Shown here: positions 22,701 through 33,789 of the stretch, piece by piece
Layout of the letters: each line of letters begins with the position of its first letter
Position numbering within the stretch: the stretch's first letter is position 1
Assembly: GCF_018873765.1 (NCBI RefSeq)
Contig: NC_057925.1
Location: 12,535,568 to 12,599,567 of the forward strand
Source of the DNA: Telopea speciosissima
Lineage: Eukaryota > Streptophyta > Magnoliopsida > Proteales > Proteaceae
Reading direction: 5' to 3'
Length of the DNA stretch: 64,000 bases
Program-made: the position numbers and the translations under genes
The notes under the pieces: generated by a model
What the model saw: only the letters and a program-made list of their open reading frames with translations
Database searches by the model: none
Told to the model about the DNA's origin: nothing

Positions 22701-22932
22701 CAGTGAGATGGAAAAAAAAGTAACAGAACAATTTAAGGATTTGGTTAGGTGGCTCACAGAAGAGGTTAGTATGAAACTGAAGAACATGAAGAACAGAGTC
22801 AAGGGAGATAGAAGAAGTGACACGAACATTACCTTTACCAGAAATAGATGAAAGGGAACCATCAGCAACTCTAATCTTTTCCTTACCAGAGTAGATAGAG
22901 TAGGAGTCATAACATTGGGATATGCCGGTCAT
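19714..22932 (-). pseudogene. Copia pol pseudogene (protease, integrase, RT, RNase H)
   Basis: Read from high to low coordinates. Protease: IDFGATDPMTG with downstream RVADGS (about 22930-22830). GAG pre-integrase: LWHQCLGHP (about 22550). Integrase core: VCSDKGGEY (about 22175), then KTFWSEALLTATFLINRMP and [32 protein letters not shown] and [18 protein letters not shown] (21405-20881), LKKALYGLKQSPKAWFERFR and the catalytic YVDDIVVIGDD (20795-20343). RNase H: IEGYTDVDWVGS, YSDNKAAVSIAHNP, KHIEVDRHFI and GDQLADIFTKG (20307-19714). The protease active-site context reads DFGA instead of DSGA. At least five frameshifts or stops (near 20330, 20850, 21420-21700, 22080, 22680) separate these blocks. 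Confidence 0.9.
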
Positions 22933-23296
22933 AGGGTCAGTGGCTCCAAAGTCAATAACCCATGCAGAGGTAGTGGAAGGGCCAGATGTAGAGGTCTATA
23001 AAGTGAAAGCTGAAGAGTCTGTCACTACAGGTGTAGAATTAGGGCTATCCAGCTATGAAAAAAACCCTACGAAATGCTGCAATATCATCCTGAGTGAGGT
23101 ATGTGGTGTTTGTCTGTAGTCCATATGGAGATCCCATAGGTGCAACTTCAGTCATCAAGAAGCATGCTTTGGCTCCCCCTCTCCTGCTGCCGTGCATACC
23201 AGGGGAACAACTATAAAGTATCTAATATCTCTCTCTCGTGTTTGCAAATTTCCCACAATGATCACAGCTGAACCTATTTCCTCCAGTAGCTGACAT
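22933..23296 (-). pseudogene. Copia gag remnant: start codon fused to degenerate zinc knuckle
   Basis: From the ATG complement at 23294-23296 the minus strand reads MSATGGNRFSCDHCGKFANT and then, after lesions, GMHGSRRGGAKACFLMTEVA and TTYLTQDDIAAFRR before the protease. The CDHC half of a CCHC knuckle is kept, but the ~200-residue UBN2 gag core that should lie between the start and the knuckle is absent. This looks like an internal deletion. Confidence 0.6.
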
Positions 23297-24279
23297 AATG
23301 TAGGAATGCACCAACAAAGGGGATGATACCCAAATCCAAAGGGGAGTATATTCTCAACCCAAAAAGAAATTTTCAAACACTGGTAATTGCAGTCCAGGCA
23401 GCAAACCAAGCTAATACTTCAACTATATCCAATTCTACCATATGCTTTAAGGTGTAATGGCATCATACAACAACATGAGAGGCTCAAACAACACACCTCA
23501 CCAACACCAAGCGGCTGAAAGTATCACATACCATCTAGGTTGGTAGCTCCCTTCTTCAACAGTAGCACCTTCTATCCATTATAAAACAACCCATAATCTT
23601 GAAACAATATAACTCAGCAAATAAAACCCATCAAATAGGTTCAGTACAGTAGTATATCACAAAACAGTCATTATTTCAACAGCTGGCAGCATTATAGAGC
23701 ATCACAGTTTGGAGTTGCAGAGAAAGAGGGCTAGATTATCACTAGTTGAGCCTATATAGGCTTGAAAGTAGACTCCAAGGCGACTCCACAGGACCTGATT
23801 TCATCTCCAACTGACCTTGGATGAAGGAGAAACAAAAAAAACTTCCCAGAACTGGCGGAGTTACTGTAGCAGCAGTATAAAAAGTGAGTTGCAGACCTTG
23901 GGATTTCCTCCTTTGCAACCAATGTTTTGGGGGCATGAATGGGGACCCTAGGGAGACTCCAATGGGCTAGGTCGAAGCTTCAACAAAGCCAAGATGAGGG
24001 AGAACAAGGGCTGTTTCAGAAAAAGGAACAGTAATTTCTCGGGTTACTGTTCACAGAACAGCATTCTGGGTTGTCTTTTTGGGCTTCAAACAGCCAAGTC
24101 TTCACATGAAGACCTATCTTAGTGCTTCCATAAGCTTCATCTAGAGATATGGTATGATTTCTTCAAAGTTTTCACATATCAGCCTCTTCCTTGGAACCCC
24201 TTTGTAACCTAGGGTTCCAAAGAGAGGGAAAGGAGGTGGAGAGCTTGTAGGACGACTCTCAAACCAGAAACGGAGGGCA
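23297..24279 (-). other. Long copia 5' leader
   Basis: About 980 bp between primer site and gag start with no coding motif. A homologous stretch, same orientation, occurs at 35042-35579 (shared segments such as caaacactggtaat). Such leaders carry packaging and translation signals; none can be pinpointed here. Confidence 0.6.
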
Positions 24280-24290
24280 CTCTGATACCA
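24280..24290 (-). other. Copia primer binding site
   Basis: TGGTATCAGAG on the minus strand, complementary to the 3' end of initiator tRNA-Met, directly against the 5' LTR. Confidence 0.9.
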
Positions 24291-24562
24291 AGTTGGAAGT
24301 TAAGGGATGCAAGAGAACAAGGAGAGAAATGAAGGTGGAAGGTGGAAGGTGGAAGGTTGAAGAAGAAGGAGAAGAAAAGACTATGGTGCAATGTTGTGTG
24401 TTGGAGAGATTGTCTCCACCACACCTATATTACTTCACTAATGAGATAAAGGAAATTACATATACCTTCCTAGGGAGGTAAAAGGCAAAAACAGAAAATA
24501 CAATATACGAAAGTAAGAAACTAGACTAGTACTCAAACTACCCTTAGTACATAACTCTAACA
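24291..24562 (-). repeat. 5' LTR of the copia element
   Basis: Pairs with 19430-19670. The inner end reads AGTTGG where TGTTGG is expected. A GGTGGAA(A/G)G triplication at 24331-24356 is extra relative to the other LTR. Confidence 0.9.
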
Positions 24563-24567
24563 AAAAC

Positions 24568-25183
24568 TTGCTCAAAGCAATAATAATCAACTTCATTAAA
24601 TCATCTATTTGGCTTCTAAAAGCCTTACATATAAATAGGTAGCAACGACTTGCTCGTCAAGTTGCCAAAATTAGAAAGTTTTAACTTTGACAAGTCCTAA
24701 AATTGGAAACTATAAAAATAGAAACAATAAAATAGCAAGTCTCTTATAAGGCTAAGACTTGGATTACAAGCAATGAAACTAAAATAGAAACTTCTAAATA
24801 AAAGCTAAGCAACTAAATAAAAACTCTAATTTAGAAACAAATAACTAATAAAATAGAAACTAAATTAATAGCATCTTCTAATAGAATATTCCACCAGCAT
24901 CCAGCACCTAATCTTCACACCAGCAGTCCATATCTACCCCAAATCACTGTTCACAAGAACAGTGTCATGTGAACATTAACTTGTGGTACTGTTCACTTGA
25001 ACAGTAATTTTTTTTGGGAATTCTGTCTGTCTTCTTCATGCTTCGATCTGCATCATGTACTTTGGAGTATACTGGTATGGCAGGCAGGAAAACATGGGAG
25101 CATACTTTAGTGGGACTATTCCTTGCCGTCCTATGTCAGAACGTTCCATAAATTGACTCATTTTTTTTTGTTGGGGGTGGGGA
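24568..25183. other. Older repeat DNA, non-coding
   Basis: A-rich 'aaatagaaac' sequence and a hairpin-prone ctgttcacttgaacagtaat motif, both common in plant LTRs. It is the continuation of the copia target sequence. Confidence 0.35.
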
Positions 25184-25684
25184 ATGGGGATGGGGGGAGA
25201 GTGGAGGGATGTGGTGGAATTGCTCATACTAATGAAGTTGGTAAACTATATTTTTTTATACAGGAAGGAATATGTAATAGAGTACTTTAAGAAGTTTGAG
25301 GAAAGAAATTTGAGTAAAGATGCTTTCAATGCGATAGTTAATGTTCTAATTTCTGAGGTGGTTGCTTTAATGGAGATGGAGACATTAAAGGACGAGGAAA
25401 TTCAAACTGTGTATGTGACTAGAAAATCTCTATCCCTTGCTTTTCTCTTGATTTTAATAAGTTCTGTGGTTGGCAAGAATCCCGCGGTTAGCAAGAAGGT
25501 ATTAATGTTGCTGAAATTGATCCAGCTTCCAGCCAGTTATGCTTCTTCTAACAACAACAATGCCTTATCCCAAATAAAAGGGGACGGCTACATGGATCCT
25601 TGCAAAGACAAAAGATTAATACAAATAGTAAAAAAAGAAAAGAACATAACAGCAATAACAACAACTCAGCATTGTTCCAACTAA
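25184..25684 (+). CDS. Unrecognised open reading frame, 166 codons
   Basis: The frame includes a hydrophilic part (YVIEYFKKFEERNLSKDAFN) and a hydrophobic stretch (LSLAFLLILISSVVG), then an Asn-rich tail. I recognise no family. Composition in the central part (about 25260-25540) looks protein-like, but neighbours are repeats and there is no supporting splice or promoter context. It may be a fragment of a host-gene exon or of a transposon, or chance. Confidence 0.2.
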   Translation: MGMGGEWRDVVELLILMKLVNYIFLYRKEYVIEYFKKFEERNLSKDAFNAIVNVLISEVVALMEMETLKDEEIQTVYVTRKSLSLAFLLILISSVVGKNPAVSKKVLMLLKLIQLPASYASSNNNNALSQIKGDGYMDPCKDKRLIQIVKKEKNITAITTTQHCSN

Positions 25685-26856
25685 ATGGGATTGGCTACAT
25701 GGATCTTTGCCCTCCAATCAGCTCTATTTGAGGTCATACTTGAAACAAGACCTAAGCTTTCTTGATATAGTGCATTTATCTCCAGGGACCTCCTATACCT
25801 ACTTGAAGCCATCCAATCATCAATTTAGAGTGTCCTTCTATGACCGATCGCTGCTTCCTATGTTGAATAGCATTCTCAATATGCTGAATGGCTGCTTTCA
25901 AATCGATTGTAACTGTATCAAAATACCTAATGGGACCAGAAGATGCCTGAAGCACTACCCTGCCATGGACTTTAAATTCCGCCCCACCCCAGCTGGACCT
26001 GGGTTAGAAACAAACTGCTATCAATCTTGAGCCTGATCACAATTGGGGGATGGTTTTAAACTTGATGAACGTTCAGTTCAAGGAGGAAATCCAGGACATG
26101 CACAAGAAGGGGCAGGAAGATTTCAGTCCACGATTCGTGATTAAACCAGAATCTGGTCTGGTTTACTGTTCACATGGGGTTAGTTTGACTGAAGATTTGA
26201 TGATTGACCAAAGATTCTGCTGAGAAGATTTCAATGGAGTCTGTTTTAGAAAGTTTCTATTTTTATGTTATTAGGTCCTTAGCTAAGAAGCATTAGATTA
26301 GTTAGTATTTTTTATTTTGTTAAATTTCTAGAAAATTCTCTCTACCAAGAATTTCTAGAGAGTTCCCATTTTTATTGTTTCCATTTTGAGTAGTGTCATC
26401 CACGTAGGGAAGGTTCTAGTTGTTATTTTCTGTATTTGAGTCTTTTATTTAAACAATGTACTGTTATAATAGAAGAGACGATCGAGAAATAAATTTTGTT
26501 CTTCTTTGGTTCAGTGATGAATCTGGATAGGTTGAGTGGTAAGCTGTAACACCTGTTGGTGGTGATTCCAAGAGCCTGATTAATGTAATACTGAATTGGA
26601 GTGATCAAAACAGTACCAAAACAGGATTAAAAACAGAAAACAAAAGTCCAGCAATAGGAGAAAACTCATATCATAAAATCAGACAATCAGATGGATCCAG
26701 AATTCAGGTTTTGTTCTCTTCTCAAAAAGGGAAACCTTCTCTGAAAATCTCAGACTGATCCAATGGGTAGATCAGAAAAGAACAAGGAATCATAGTGACA
26801 CTAGGACGGGCAAATCTGTCAAACTATGAGTCTGATCAAAGAACACATTACAGATC
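25685..26856. other. Non-coding repeat-like DNA
   Basis: No gene supported. The segment 26230-26540 (gtttctatttttatgttatt ... ttttatttaaacaatgtact) has the look of a Ty3/gypsy LTR with a TATA-like ttatttaaac. The last ~10 bases (26847-26856) may be the target duplication of the following LINE. Confidence 0.35.
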
Positions 26857-26888
26857 TAGTTTTTTTTTTTGGGTGAATAAGAAATTCA

Positions 26889-29800
26889 TTACCAAGAAGG
26901 AAAAAAGAAAAACAGTGCCCTCAAAGGGGAGCAACAAAACAAAAAATAAGAAAGGCCCCGAGCCTCAGCTTTGTGGGCTGGGGGAAACCAGGAATCAACA
27001 ATAAGTCTGTTCCTTGGGGTGTCAGTACAAAAAGGAGGAGCAGACGATAACTTCGCCATAATTTCAAAAGAAATAGAATCCCAAATCTGCCGGTAAGATC
27101 TAGAGTTGGAGGTCCATTTCCTTATATTACGCTCCATCCAAATGTGGTTCAAGGTAGCACAAAAAGCAAGCTTCCCAACAGTATCACATAAAGAGCGACC
27201 AGAGAAAGTCATGTCAATCCAAATCCATTCCCTAGAGAAGGGAAGGATTCTTCTGGGAGTATGCCAACATTTAAGCAAGATTCCTTTCCATATCGCTGCT
27301 GCAGTAGGGCACTCAAAGAAGAGGTGATCCGTGTCTTCTATGTTGCTCCAGCATAGGCAACAAGAGAGGGAGACCGGGATGTGGCGGTGCCGGAGAAAAG
27401 CTTGAGTTGGGAGACAATTGTTGAAGATCCTCCAAACAGTGAAGCAGTGCCTAGGGATATGGTGCTTGAACCAAAGCAACTTTCTCCAAGAGACTAGAGG
27501 ACCCTTGTGCCGATTGATGTCCCATGCAGATTTGGAGGAGAAGAGCGGAGGGCTGTTTGCCATCCAGTTTACACAGTCCTGATTGTCAAAAGGCCTCCTG
27601 GAGATGGAGGGGAGGTCATTCCAGATGGGGGCAAGGTCCTGAGAGGAAGTAGGAGGGGGGGCCTAGCCAGACTGTTGAAGGATGGCAGCCACCAAAGAGA
27701 GCCTGTGGAGGCCCGAAGCATAAATAGTCCGAGGAGTAATCAGAGGGAGGAGAACTCCCCTCGGGTGCCAATGATCCTGCCAAAGATAGGAAGAGAGCCC
27801 ATCCCCAATCTGAGATTTGATGACATGTTTGACCAGGTGTCGGGAGTCTAAAATTTTGCGCCAAATCCAAGAAGAATCCGCCAATAGGGAGGCTGTCTAA
27901 ATGGAATCATGCCGAAGGTACCCCGAGTAAATCCAGTCCACCCAGATGCTCTTTTGCTTAGAGGCGATCTTCCAGATTAACTTGCAGATACCCGCCAAGT
28001 TCACTTCTTTGACTCTTCTGATGCCCAAGCCTCCTTCATTCTTCAGTAGACAGACTGCAGCCCAGGGAAGAGGATGAAGAAATTTGGAAGTCTCATTACC
28101 CTTCCAAAGGAAAGAAGCCAGCAAAGATTCCAAAGATTTTATAGTAGCTTGAGGCAACCCATAGATTCCAAACCAGTAGATGTAAGAGGATTCCAGGACT
28201 AATCTGATAAGAACTAACTATCCTGCATAGGAGAGAAGCTTGCCTTTCCATAACTGAAGCCTTTTGCGGATGAGATCAAGCATTGGGGTGCAATGATGAG
28301 CTGAAAGCCTGGCAGGAATCAAAGGAAGCCCCAAATATTTGGCAGGCAAGTGACCTTCTTAGAACCCAGGTCTGGTAAGAAAAGGAGCCTTATCCATCTC
28401 AGAGACCCCCTGCAAAGAATATAAGAGACTTTGAGGGGTTGATGCGAAGGCCCGAAATCTCATGGAAGTGCTACAGGCAAAGCATAATAGACTCCAGAGA
28501 GGCGATGGAAGCCTTTGAGAAGATCATTAGGTCATCCGCAAAGGCCAGGTGAGAGAGATTGAGAGCTTTACACTTAGGCATAGGCGCAATCCGCTGCTGA
28601 TCAGTACAGATTTGGATATCCCTGGAGAGAGCTTCCAAAGCCAAAGTAAACAGATAAGGAGACAGAGGACAGCCTTGTCTAATTCCCACAGAGGCATCAA
28701 AGTAACCTGCCAGGCTGCCATTAACAAGCACAGAGAACTTTGGGGAAGAGATGCAAGCTTGAATCCAGTTTACAAAGATACAAGGGAACCCCATCTTAGT
28801 CATCACCTGACTTATGAAATCTCATCTTAAAGAATCGAAGGCTTTGTGAATATCAATCTTCAAGAGAATGGTAGGGGAGTGATTTTTCCTCTCAAAACCT
28901 CTGACAATGTCATGACAAATGAGGATGTTGTCGGAGATGTGTCTTCCAGGAATGAAGGCCGATTGGTTGTCACTGACAAGAATATCCACCACACTTTTGA
29001 GCCGCCTAGCAAGGATCTTGGCAATGAATTTGTACAGAAGGTTGCATAGAGCAATGGGCCTGAAATCATTCATAGCAGCAGCACCATCCTTTTAGGGATG
29101 AGACAAAGAAAAGTGTGATTAATGCCTTTGACCTGATAAGGATTGTAGAAGAAATTGACCACAGCAACAATAAGATCCATCTTGATTATGTCCCAGGCAG
29201 CTAGGAAGATCCCCATGCTAAAACCATCAGGGCCTGGGGCACCCGACACCTTGAGAGAATGGATGGCAGCCACAATCTCATCTTCATTAGGAATGGAGCT
29301 CAAAGAATCATGAAGGGACGAGGGGATGAATTTGTTGAGCATGCCATTCGGGAAGGGAGGAAGAGCCAAATGAGAGATGGTGAAGAGACCCTTGAAGTGC
29401 TGAACAGCCAAATCTTTGATCTCTTTAACAGAGGAGATAGTAGAACCATCTTGAGCTGTGAGCTGAACAATGGAGTTGGCATTAACTTTGGCCCTCAGGG
29501 ATCTGTGAAAATAAGCAGCAATATTAGAGTCCCCCAGATCAAGCCACTTGATTCTAGATTTCTGCTTCATAAAGCTCTCTTCACAAGCTAGCAAGGTAGA
29601 GAGCTCGAGAGAAGTAGCTTTTTCTTCCTCAGCTAGGCCACCATTATAGTGATCTGATTGCAATCGCATCTGAATAGAGCCAAGTCTGTCTTTGCAATCC
29701 AAAACCTGCTGAGATATGTTGCCAAAAGTGGAGGCATTCCAGTCCTTGAGAGCTATCTAGACATTTTTGAGCTTTTTGGAAAAAGCAATGAGAGGGGAAG

Positions 29801-30623
29801 AAAAAGTATTTACAGGTTTTTCCCAAGCTTGAAGAACAGTGGATAAGAAGGTGGGGTGAGAAGCCCACATGTCAAAGTATTTAAAGGGTTTAGGGCCAAA
29901 TGAAGGGAAGGGCTGAATGGCTAGAGAAATGGGGGAGTGGTCTGAGATGTCCGGACTGTCAAAATTGGCATGGGAAGAAGGAAAAGCTGAAAGCCAATTT
30001 TCATTGACCAAAACTCTGTCAAGTTTACAAGAGATCCTATTAGGACCTGCTCTTTTGTTGCACCAAGTAAGAGGGAACCCAGTTCATCTTAGATCATTAA
30101 CACCCATTTCTTCAATACACTCATTGAACGAGTTGATAGCTTCCTAGTCCAAGTGATCACCACCCTTCTTTTCATGACTGAATCTAATCACATTAAAATC
30201 ACCCCCCAAGCCCCAAGGGTGATCACCAAGCTGTCTAGCGATGCAAAGAAGATCTGACCACAGGGGAGTTCTCAAAGCATGACTGTTGAGAGCATAGATC
30301 ACAATGAAGAAGAAGGAAAAATGACCCAGGCAGTCAGAGAAAGAAAGATGGATAAACTGAGAGGAAGAAGAAAGAAGAGATAAAGAGATTTTTGAAGGGT
30401 CCCAAAGAATCCAGATTGTACCATTTGGGTGATGAGAGTAGTTAGAGAGGAAAGACCAGCCAGGGGCTAAAGAATGCAGAATTTTTGCATGGTTTGGCTC
30501 TTTAATATGAGTTACAAGGAAGCAACAGAAGTTTGCCCAAGACTGACGCAACTTAGAACGAACAAAAGCTTGCTTAGAAGGGGAGTTCAAGCCCCTAGTG
30601 TTCCAGATGAAGCCTTGGAACAT
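26889..30623 (-). pseudogene. LINE ORF2 pseudogene: endonuclease, reverse transcriptase, zf-RVT
   Basis: Endonuclease starts MFQGFIWNTRGLNSP (30623) with GGDFNVIRF and SDISDHSP-type motif (PDISDHSPIS, about 29940). RT: KVSGAPGPDGFSMGIF (about 29240), NDFRPIALCNLLYKFIAKIL, NQSAFIPGRHISDNILICH, IDIHKAFDSLR, VGIRQGCPLSPYLF and the catalytic LAFADDLMIF (about 28550). C-terminal zinc-binding zf-RVT: HHIPRHCFTVWRIFNNCLPT, CCLCWSNIEDTDHLFFECP (27480-27300). Stops in otherwise continuous frame occur at 30144-30146 (HLD*EAIN), near 30093 (DLR*TGFP), 29757-29759 (KNV*IALKDWN), ~28820 (SLR*DFIS) and 27897-27899 (DSI*TASLL); at least the last two fit a Trp codon. A frameshift near 29080 separates IPKR from NDFRPI. 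Confidence 0.9.
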
Positions 30624-31160
30624 TAGGAAAGAGGGGGAAGAGGCAACAATGGCTCACAGAGCCTGGATAGGATTGATCTCGAACGAGTTTCGCTTCGGTG
30701 ATGACGCCGGTAGGAGCAGTGGAGGGGGGAAACACAAGTGATTAACGGTCGAGCAGGGTAGGGAGAAATATTTGAAATATCGAGTGAAGAAGACGGAGTT
30801 ACTGATGGGTTGGGATTTGCGGGTTTTAAAGAGACCCGTGAACCCGAGAGAATAACAGAGGGTGGGAGAGATTCACTTGAGTTAGAAGGGTGAAGCCTAT
30901 AGTCATCGCGGCTCAAGCCCAAAGAGAGAATGACCTGGGGGGCCCACAAGGGGGTCAAAGGCTGAGTGGCCCACAGAAGGAGAGCATAAAGGAGACAACG
31001 ATGCTAGTTGCAAAGGAGCTTCAACAGAACCTTGAGACGAAAGCGCAGGCAGAGATCCAGTCACAGGAGCAAAGCTATTCGCCATGGCTGACGACCTCAG
31101 ACCAGCTGCAGAGCCTGGAGGCCCAGGCGAGCCAGGAAAGGAAGGATTAGAGAGTGGATC

Positions 31161-31535
31161 CTACGACATCCTGGAACGGCTCCTAGGGAGAACATCAAAA
31201 GGGAGTTTTTCGGGGCACGAGATACGACCAGACTCATCTGCCTCATCGTCGTCAGCGGCAAGGACGCTGAATCTGTTCTGGTCAGAGTTGAAAACCTGCT
31301 GGCTTTGAGGAAGTAGCTGGCCGGTCACCTTCCGGCGAGGATTCCGATGACGAACTCTGTTCCTAGTTCTCCCACGGGAAGGTGATCGGAAGTTGCTAGC
31401 AGCCGGTTGGTGTAGAGGACCATTTGCAGAGGCGGAGGGGAGAGGATCAAGCAAAACTCCATCGAAAACTCCTTCGACAGGAATAGCAGGGTCCAATGAC
31501 ACTCCATCGACAGGACCGACAGAATCAGGGGCCAT
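31161..31535 (-). pseudogene. LINE ORF1 N-terminal part
   Basis: A 124-codon frame starting MAPDSVGPVDGVSLDP with a basic RGRTRNRVRHRNPRRKV patch, typical of the N-terminal, nucleic-acid-binding ORF1 region of plant L1 elements by position and composition. Downstream (31160-30624) only broken proline/serine-rich frames remain before the ORF2 start, so ORF1 is incomplete. Confidence 0.5.
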
Positions 31536-31585
31536 CTTCTTGCCTTCGCCAGCAAAATACCAGTAAACAGTGTTAATTTCAGATC

Positions 31586-31948
31586 AAACAAATCAGCAGA
31601 ATAGATAATTCGATTTCAGGTTCAATGCATCTAGATGCAATCCTACTTGGAATAGGATTGTATCGAATACTTAACAGAATCTGAAATTGATTACAGAATA
31701 TGAAAGCTAATAATGTTGACAGAATAATTCTGAAGTCAGAATCGAAATCTGCAACATAAAGCTCTCAAAATCAAGACTCAAACACTAAAAATGAAAGGCC
31801 AAACCCAATCCTTAACTAATTTGGTAACATACAGCGACTATGAAACTAAAATAAGGAAAGAAATTGACTCGAAACAGGACTCTAACTAAACAAATGAAGT
31901 AAATCTAGTCTTCCTACTTTGTACCCATATTTTAGGCCCATTACAAAG
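31586..31948. other. Non-coding spacer
   Basis: AT-rich, no motif; ends with TTACAAAG (31941-31948), the target site of the next MITE. Confidence 0.35.
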
Positions 31949-32432
31949 CATAGTTGTCATGGCGCCGCCATGGCGTCCTGGCGCTGGAGAGGGTTGCATG
32001 GCGACCTACGCCATGGCGTCCCTCTTTGATTTCTTCTTCCTATCTCTCTTTCCCTCTTCGATTTCTTCTTTCCCTCTTCAATTTCTTTCGATTTCTTCTT
32101 TCCCTCTTCGATTTCTTCTTCCTGTCTTCGATTTCTTCTTCCCTCTTCGATTTCTTCTTCGATTTCTTCTTCCTGTCTTCTTTCCCTCTTCGATTTCTTT
32201 CGATTTCTTCTTTCCCTCTTTGATTTCTTCATCAATTTCTGAATTTTCTTCTTAAAACTTGAGAAGCAATAGAGAAAAAATAAAACATAGCTTGAGTATA
32301 CATCTATTAACACATTAAAAATAGAGAAAATAAAAAATAAAACATGGTTGACATGCCCGCCATGGCGTTGGCGACATGTCGATATATCGACGTGACACCC
32401 CTCCACCGACTTGGATCGCCGTGACAACTATG
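31949..32432. mobile_element. hAT-type MITE, 484 bp, with internal pyrimidine repeat
   Basis: Ends are CATAGTTGTCATGGCG (31949) and the inverted CGCCGTGACAACTATG (ending 32432), one mismatch in 16. Flanks TTACAAAG (31941-31948) and TTACAAGA (32433-32440) look like a slightly decayed 8-bp duplication. The interior has inverted ccatggcg-rich arms around a pyrimidine tandem repeat. No coding capacity. Confidence 0.8.
32024..32240. repeat. Pyrimidine tandem repeat (TTCGATTTCTTCTTCCCTC type)
   Basis: Repeats of ttcgatttcttctt with ccctc or cctgtc linkers, unit length varying between about 10 and 30 bp. It lies wholly inside the MITE, so it expanded after or within the element. Confidence 0.85.
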
Positions 32433-32440
32433 TTACAAGA

Positions 32441-33389
32441 AACCCACGGGATCAAAGGACACATACATAACCCAACACAAGGCTTATTTCCAATAAAATA
32501 AACCCTTTAGGTGACTTAGCTGCATCACTGATTGGTGGTGATTCCAGTCAGACCATACTGTGGCGATTCAATAGGTTGGGTATGGTGGTGATTCCATTCC
32601 TGCAGGCCAGGTGGTGAAACCAGGTTATATCCTTGTTTCCCCTCCTCTTCTCTCTATTTTGTTCTCAATTTTAGCAAGCTACGAGGTGAGTGTGTGGGTG
32701 TCTAACTAGGTAAATTGAATGTCTGAATCCTTCTTCTGTGAGTTCGATTCCACCTTCCTTGTGTCCATTCTCTTTGTTTTGTTTTAGTTTTATTCACTCT
32801 TTGATCTACTAATCTTCTAACTAAGTTTTTTTTTCTTGCATACCAATTATGACCACTTGTTTTCTAGTCTTCTCTTAAAGATTCCAGCCCATCCTACTGT
32901 TGGATTGAGCCTAATTTTTTATATGATGTTCCTCCCTAATAATACTACGTCTGTCCAGAATTGCAGCTCCATCAGATAACCTCAGATTTGGAAGTTGGGA
33001 GTTATCCTCGTTTTAGAAACTTAATATTGTTTGTTTTCCTTAAGTTTCTATTTTCTGTCCACTGTCGTTACACACAATCTAACCTTTGATTTCCATGATA
33101 TTTTAGCCACAAGTGCAGACCAGTTTTTCCGCCTCATCTGTTGGTTGGTTCTTTAGTTATTGATCTCCTCTATTTCTGCCATATTGTTCTCTAGGTCTGG
33201 GTCGACTGCGATTCTGCCCCAACAGGATAGTGGAACACATCAAACAGTGGTCTGAAATGCAGCAGAGATGCTACAGTTGCTTCTTTATTCTCATCCAGAG
33301 AGAAGATCCCCTAGGAAAAAAAATAGTTGAGAGGGGATACCTGTGTTGTCTACTTGCCTTATATTGCAATTTCCCTTTTTTACCTTTAC
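32441..33389. other. Non-coding repeat-like DNA
   Basis: Contains a short repeated phrase ggtggtgattcca (32529, 32585) also present near 26560, suggesting shared LTR-type repeat ancestry. No coding motif. Confidence 0.3.
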
Positions 33390-33563
33390 CTCTCTAGGGA
33401 GGTGTATGTAATTCCTTTCATCTTATTAGTGAAGTAATATAGGTGTGGTAGAGAAAACTCTCTTACACGCAACATTCCACCCTCTTCTGTATCTTATTCA
33501 ACCTTCTCCCTCCATCTATCGCCTTGTTCTTTACATTCTTTACCTTCCAACTTGGTATCAGAG
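33390..33563 (+). repeat. Copia 5' LTR end plus primer site (relative of the 19430-24562 family)
   Basis: acctctctagggaggtgtat, ggtgtggtagagaaaactctc and ccttccaacttggtatcaga are the reverse complement of LTR and primer-site sequence at 24270-24480, so this is the same family in plus orientation. Primer site TGGTATCAGAG is at 33553-33563. The leader is cut short within ~80 bp. Confidence 0.7.
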
Positions 33564-33634
33564 CACACTTTATTGGTTTGACTTAGTTATCTTCTTGTTC
33601 CTTCATCTCTCTCTCTCTTTGGAACCCTAGGTTA

Positions 33635-33789
33635 CAAAGAAGGATTTTTTATGTGAATTGTTTAAAGAGATCTTGCAAGGAGCACGAATGAAGACTGTAT
33701 TAGTGCAATAGGGTTCCAAAGAAGGATTTTTTATGTGAATTGTTTAAAGAGATCTTGCAAGGAGCGCGAATGAAGACTGTAATAGTGCA
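33635..33789. repeat. 82-bp tandem duplication
   Basis: Two copies starting caaagaaggattttttatg at 33635 and 33717, nearly identical; the second runs into an inverted LTR fragment at 33777. Confidence 0.8.

Larger units (their letters stand above)
19430..24562 (-). mobile_element. Complete Ty1/copia element with 5-bp TSD AAAAC
   Basis: Two LTRs in the same orientation (19430-19670 and 24291-24562) bracket a minus-strand copia interior. The flanks are AAAAC at 19425-19429 and AAAAC at 24563-24567, a perfect 5-bp target duplication. The primer site (24280-24290) and polypurine tract (TTGAGGGGGAG on the minus strand, 19671-19681) are in the expected places. The order of domains is protease, integrase, RT, RNase H, as in copia. 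The gag core is missing and pol is broken, so it is non-autonomous now. The LTRs differ by an indel of ~30 bp and several substitutions. Confidence 0.95.
26857..31575 (-). mobile_element. Full-length L1-type LINE
   Basis: A 4.7 kb non-LTR element on the minus strand, ORF1 at the right, ORF2 (endonuclease, RT, zinc-binding C-terminus) to the left, ending in a poly(A) seen as a T-run at 26860-26870. Candidate flanking duplication ATTACAGATC (26847-26856) and ATTTCAGATC (31576-31585), 9 of 10. LINEs copy themselves by target-primed reverse transcription in the nucleus. This copy is disabled by several stops. Confidence 0.85.

Noticed and set aside
27507..27851. Plus-strand frames across the 27-31 kb LINE (also 28549, 29259, 30890)
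   Set aside because: They are antisense shadows of LINE ORF2 and ORF1; the minus strand carries all recognisable motifs.
31954..32427. Open frames on both strands rich in Phe/Ser or Arg/Lys/Glu
   Set aside because: Low-complexity translation of the pyrimidine repeat inside the MITE.
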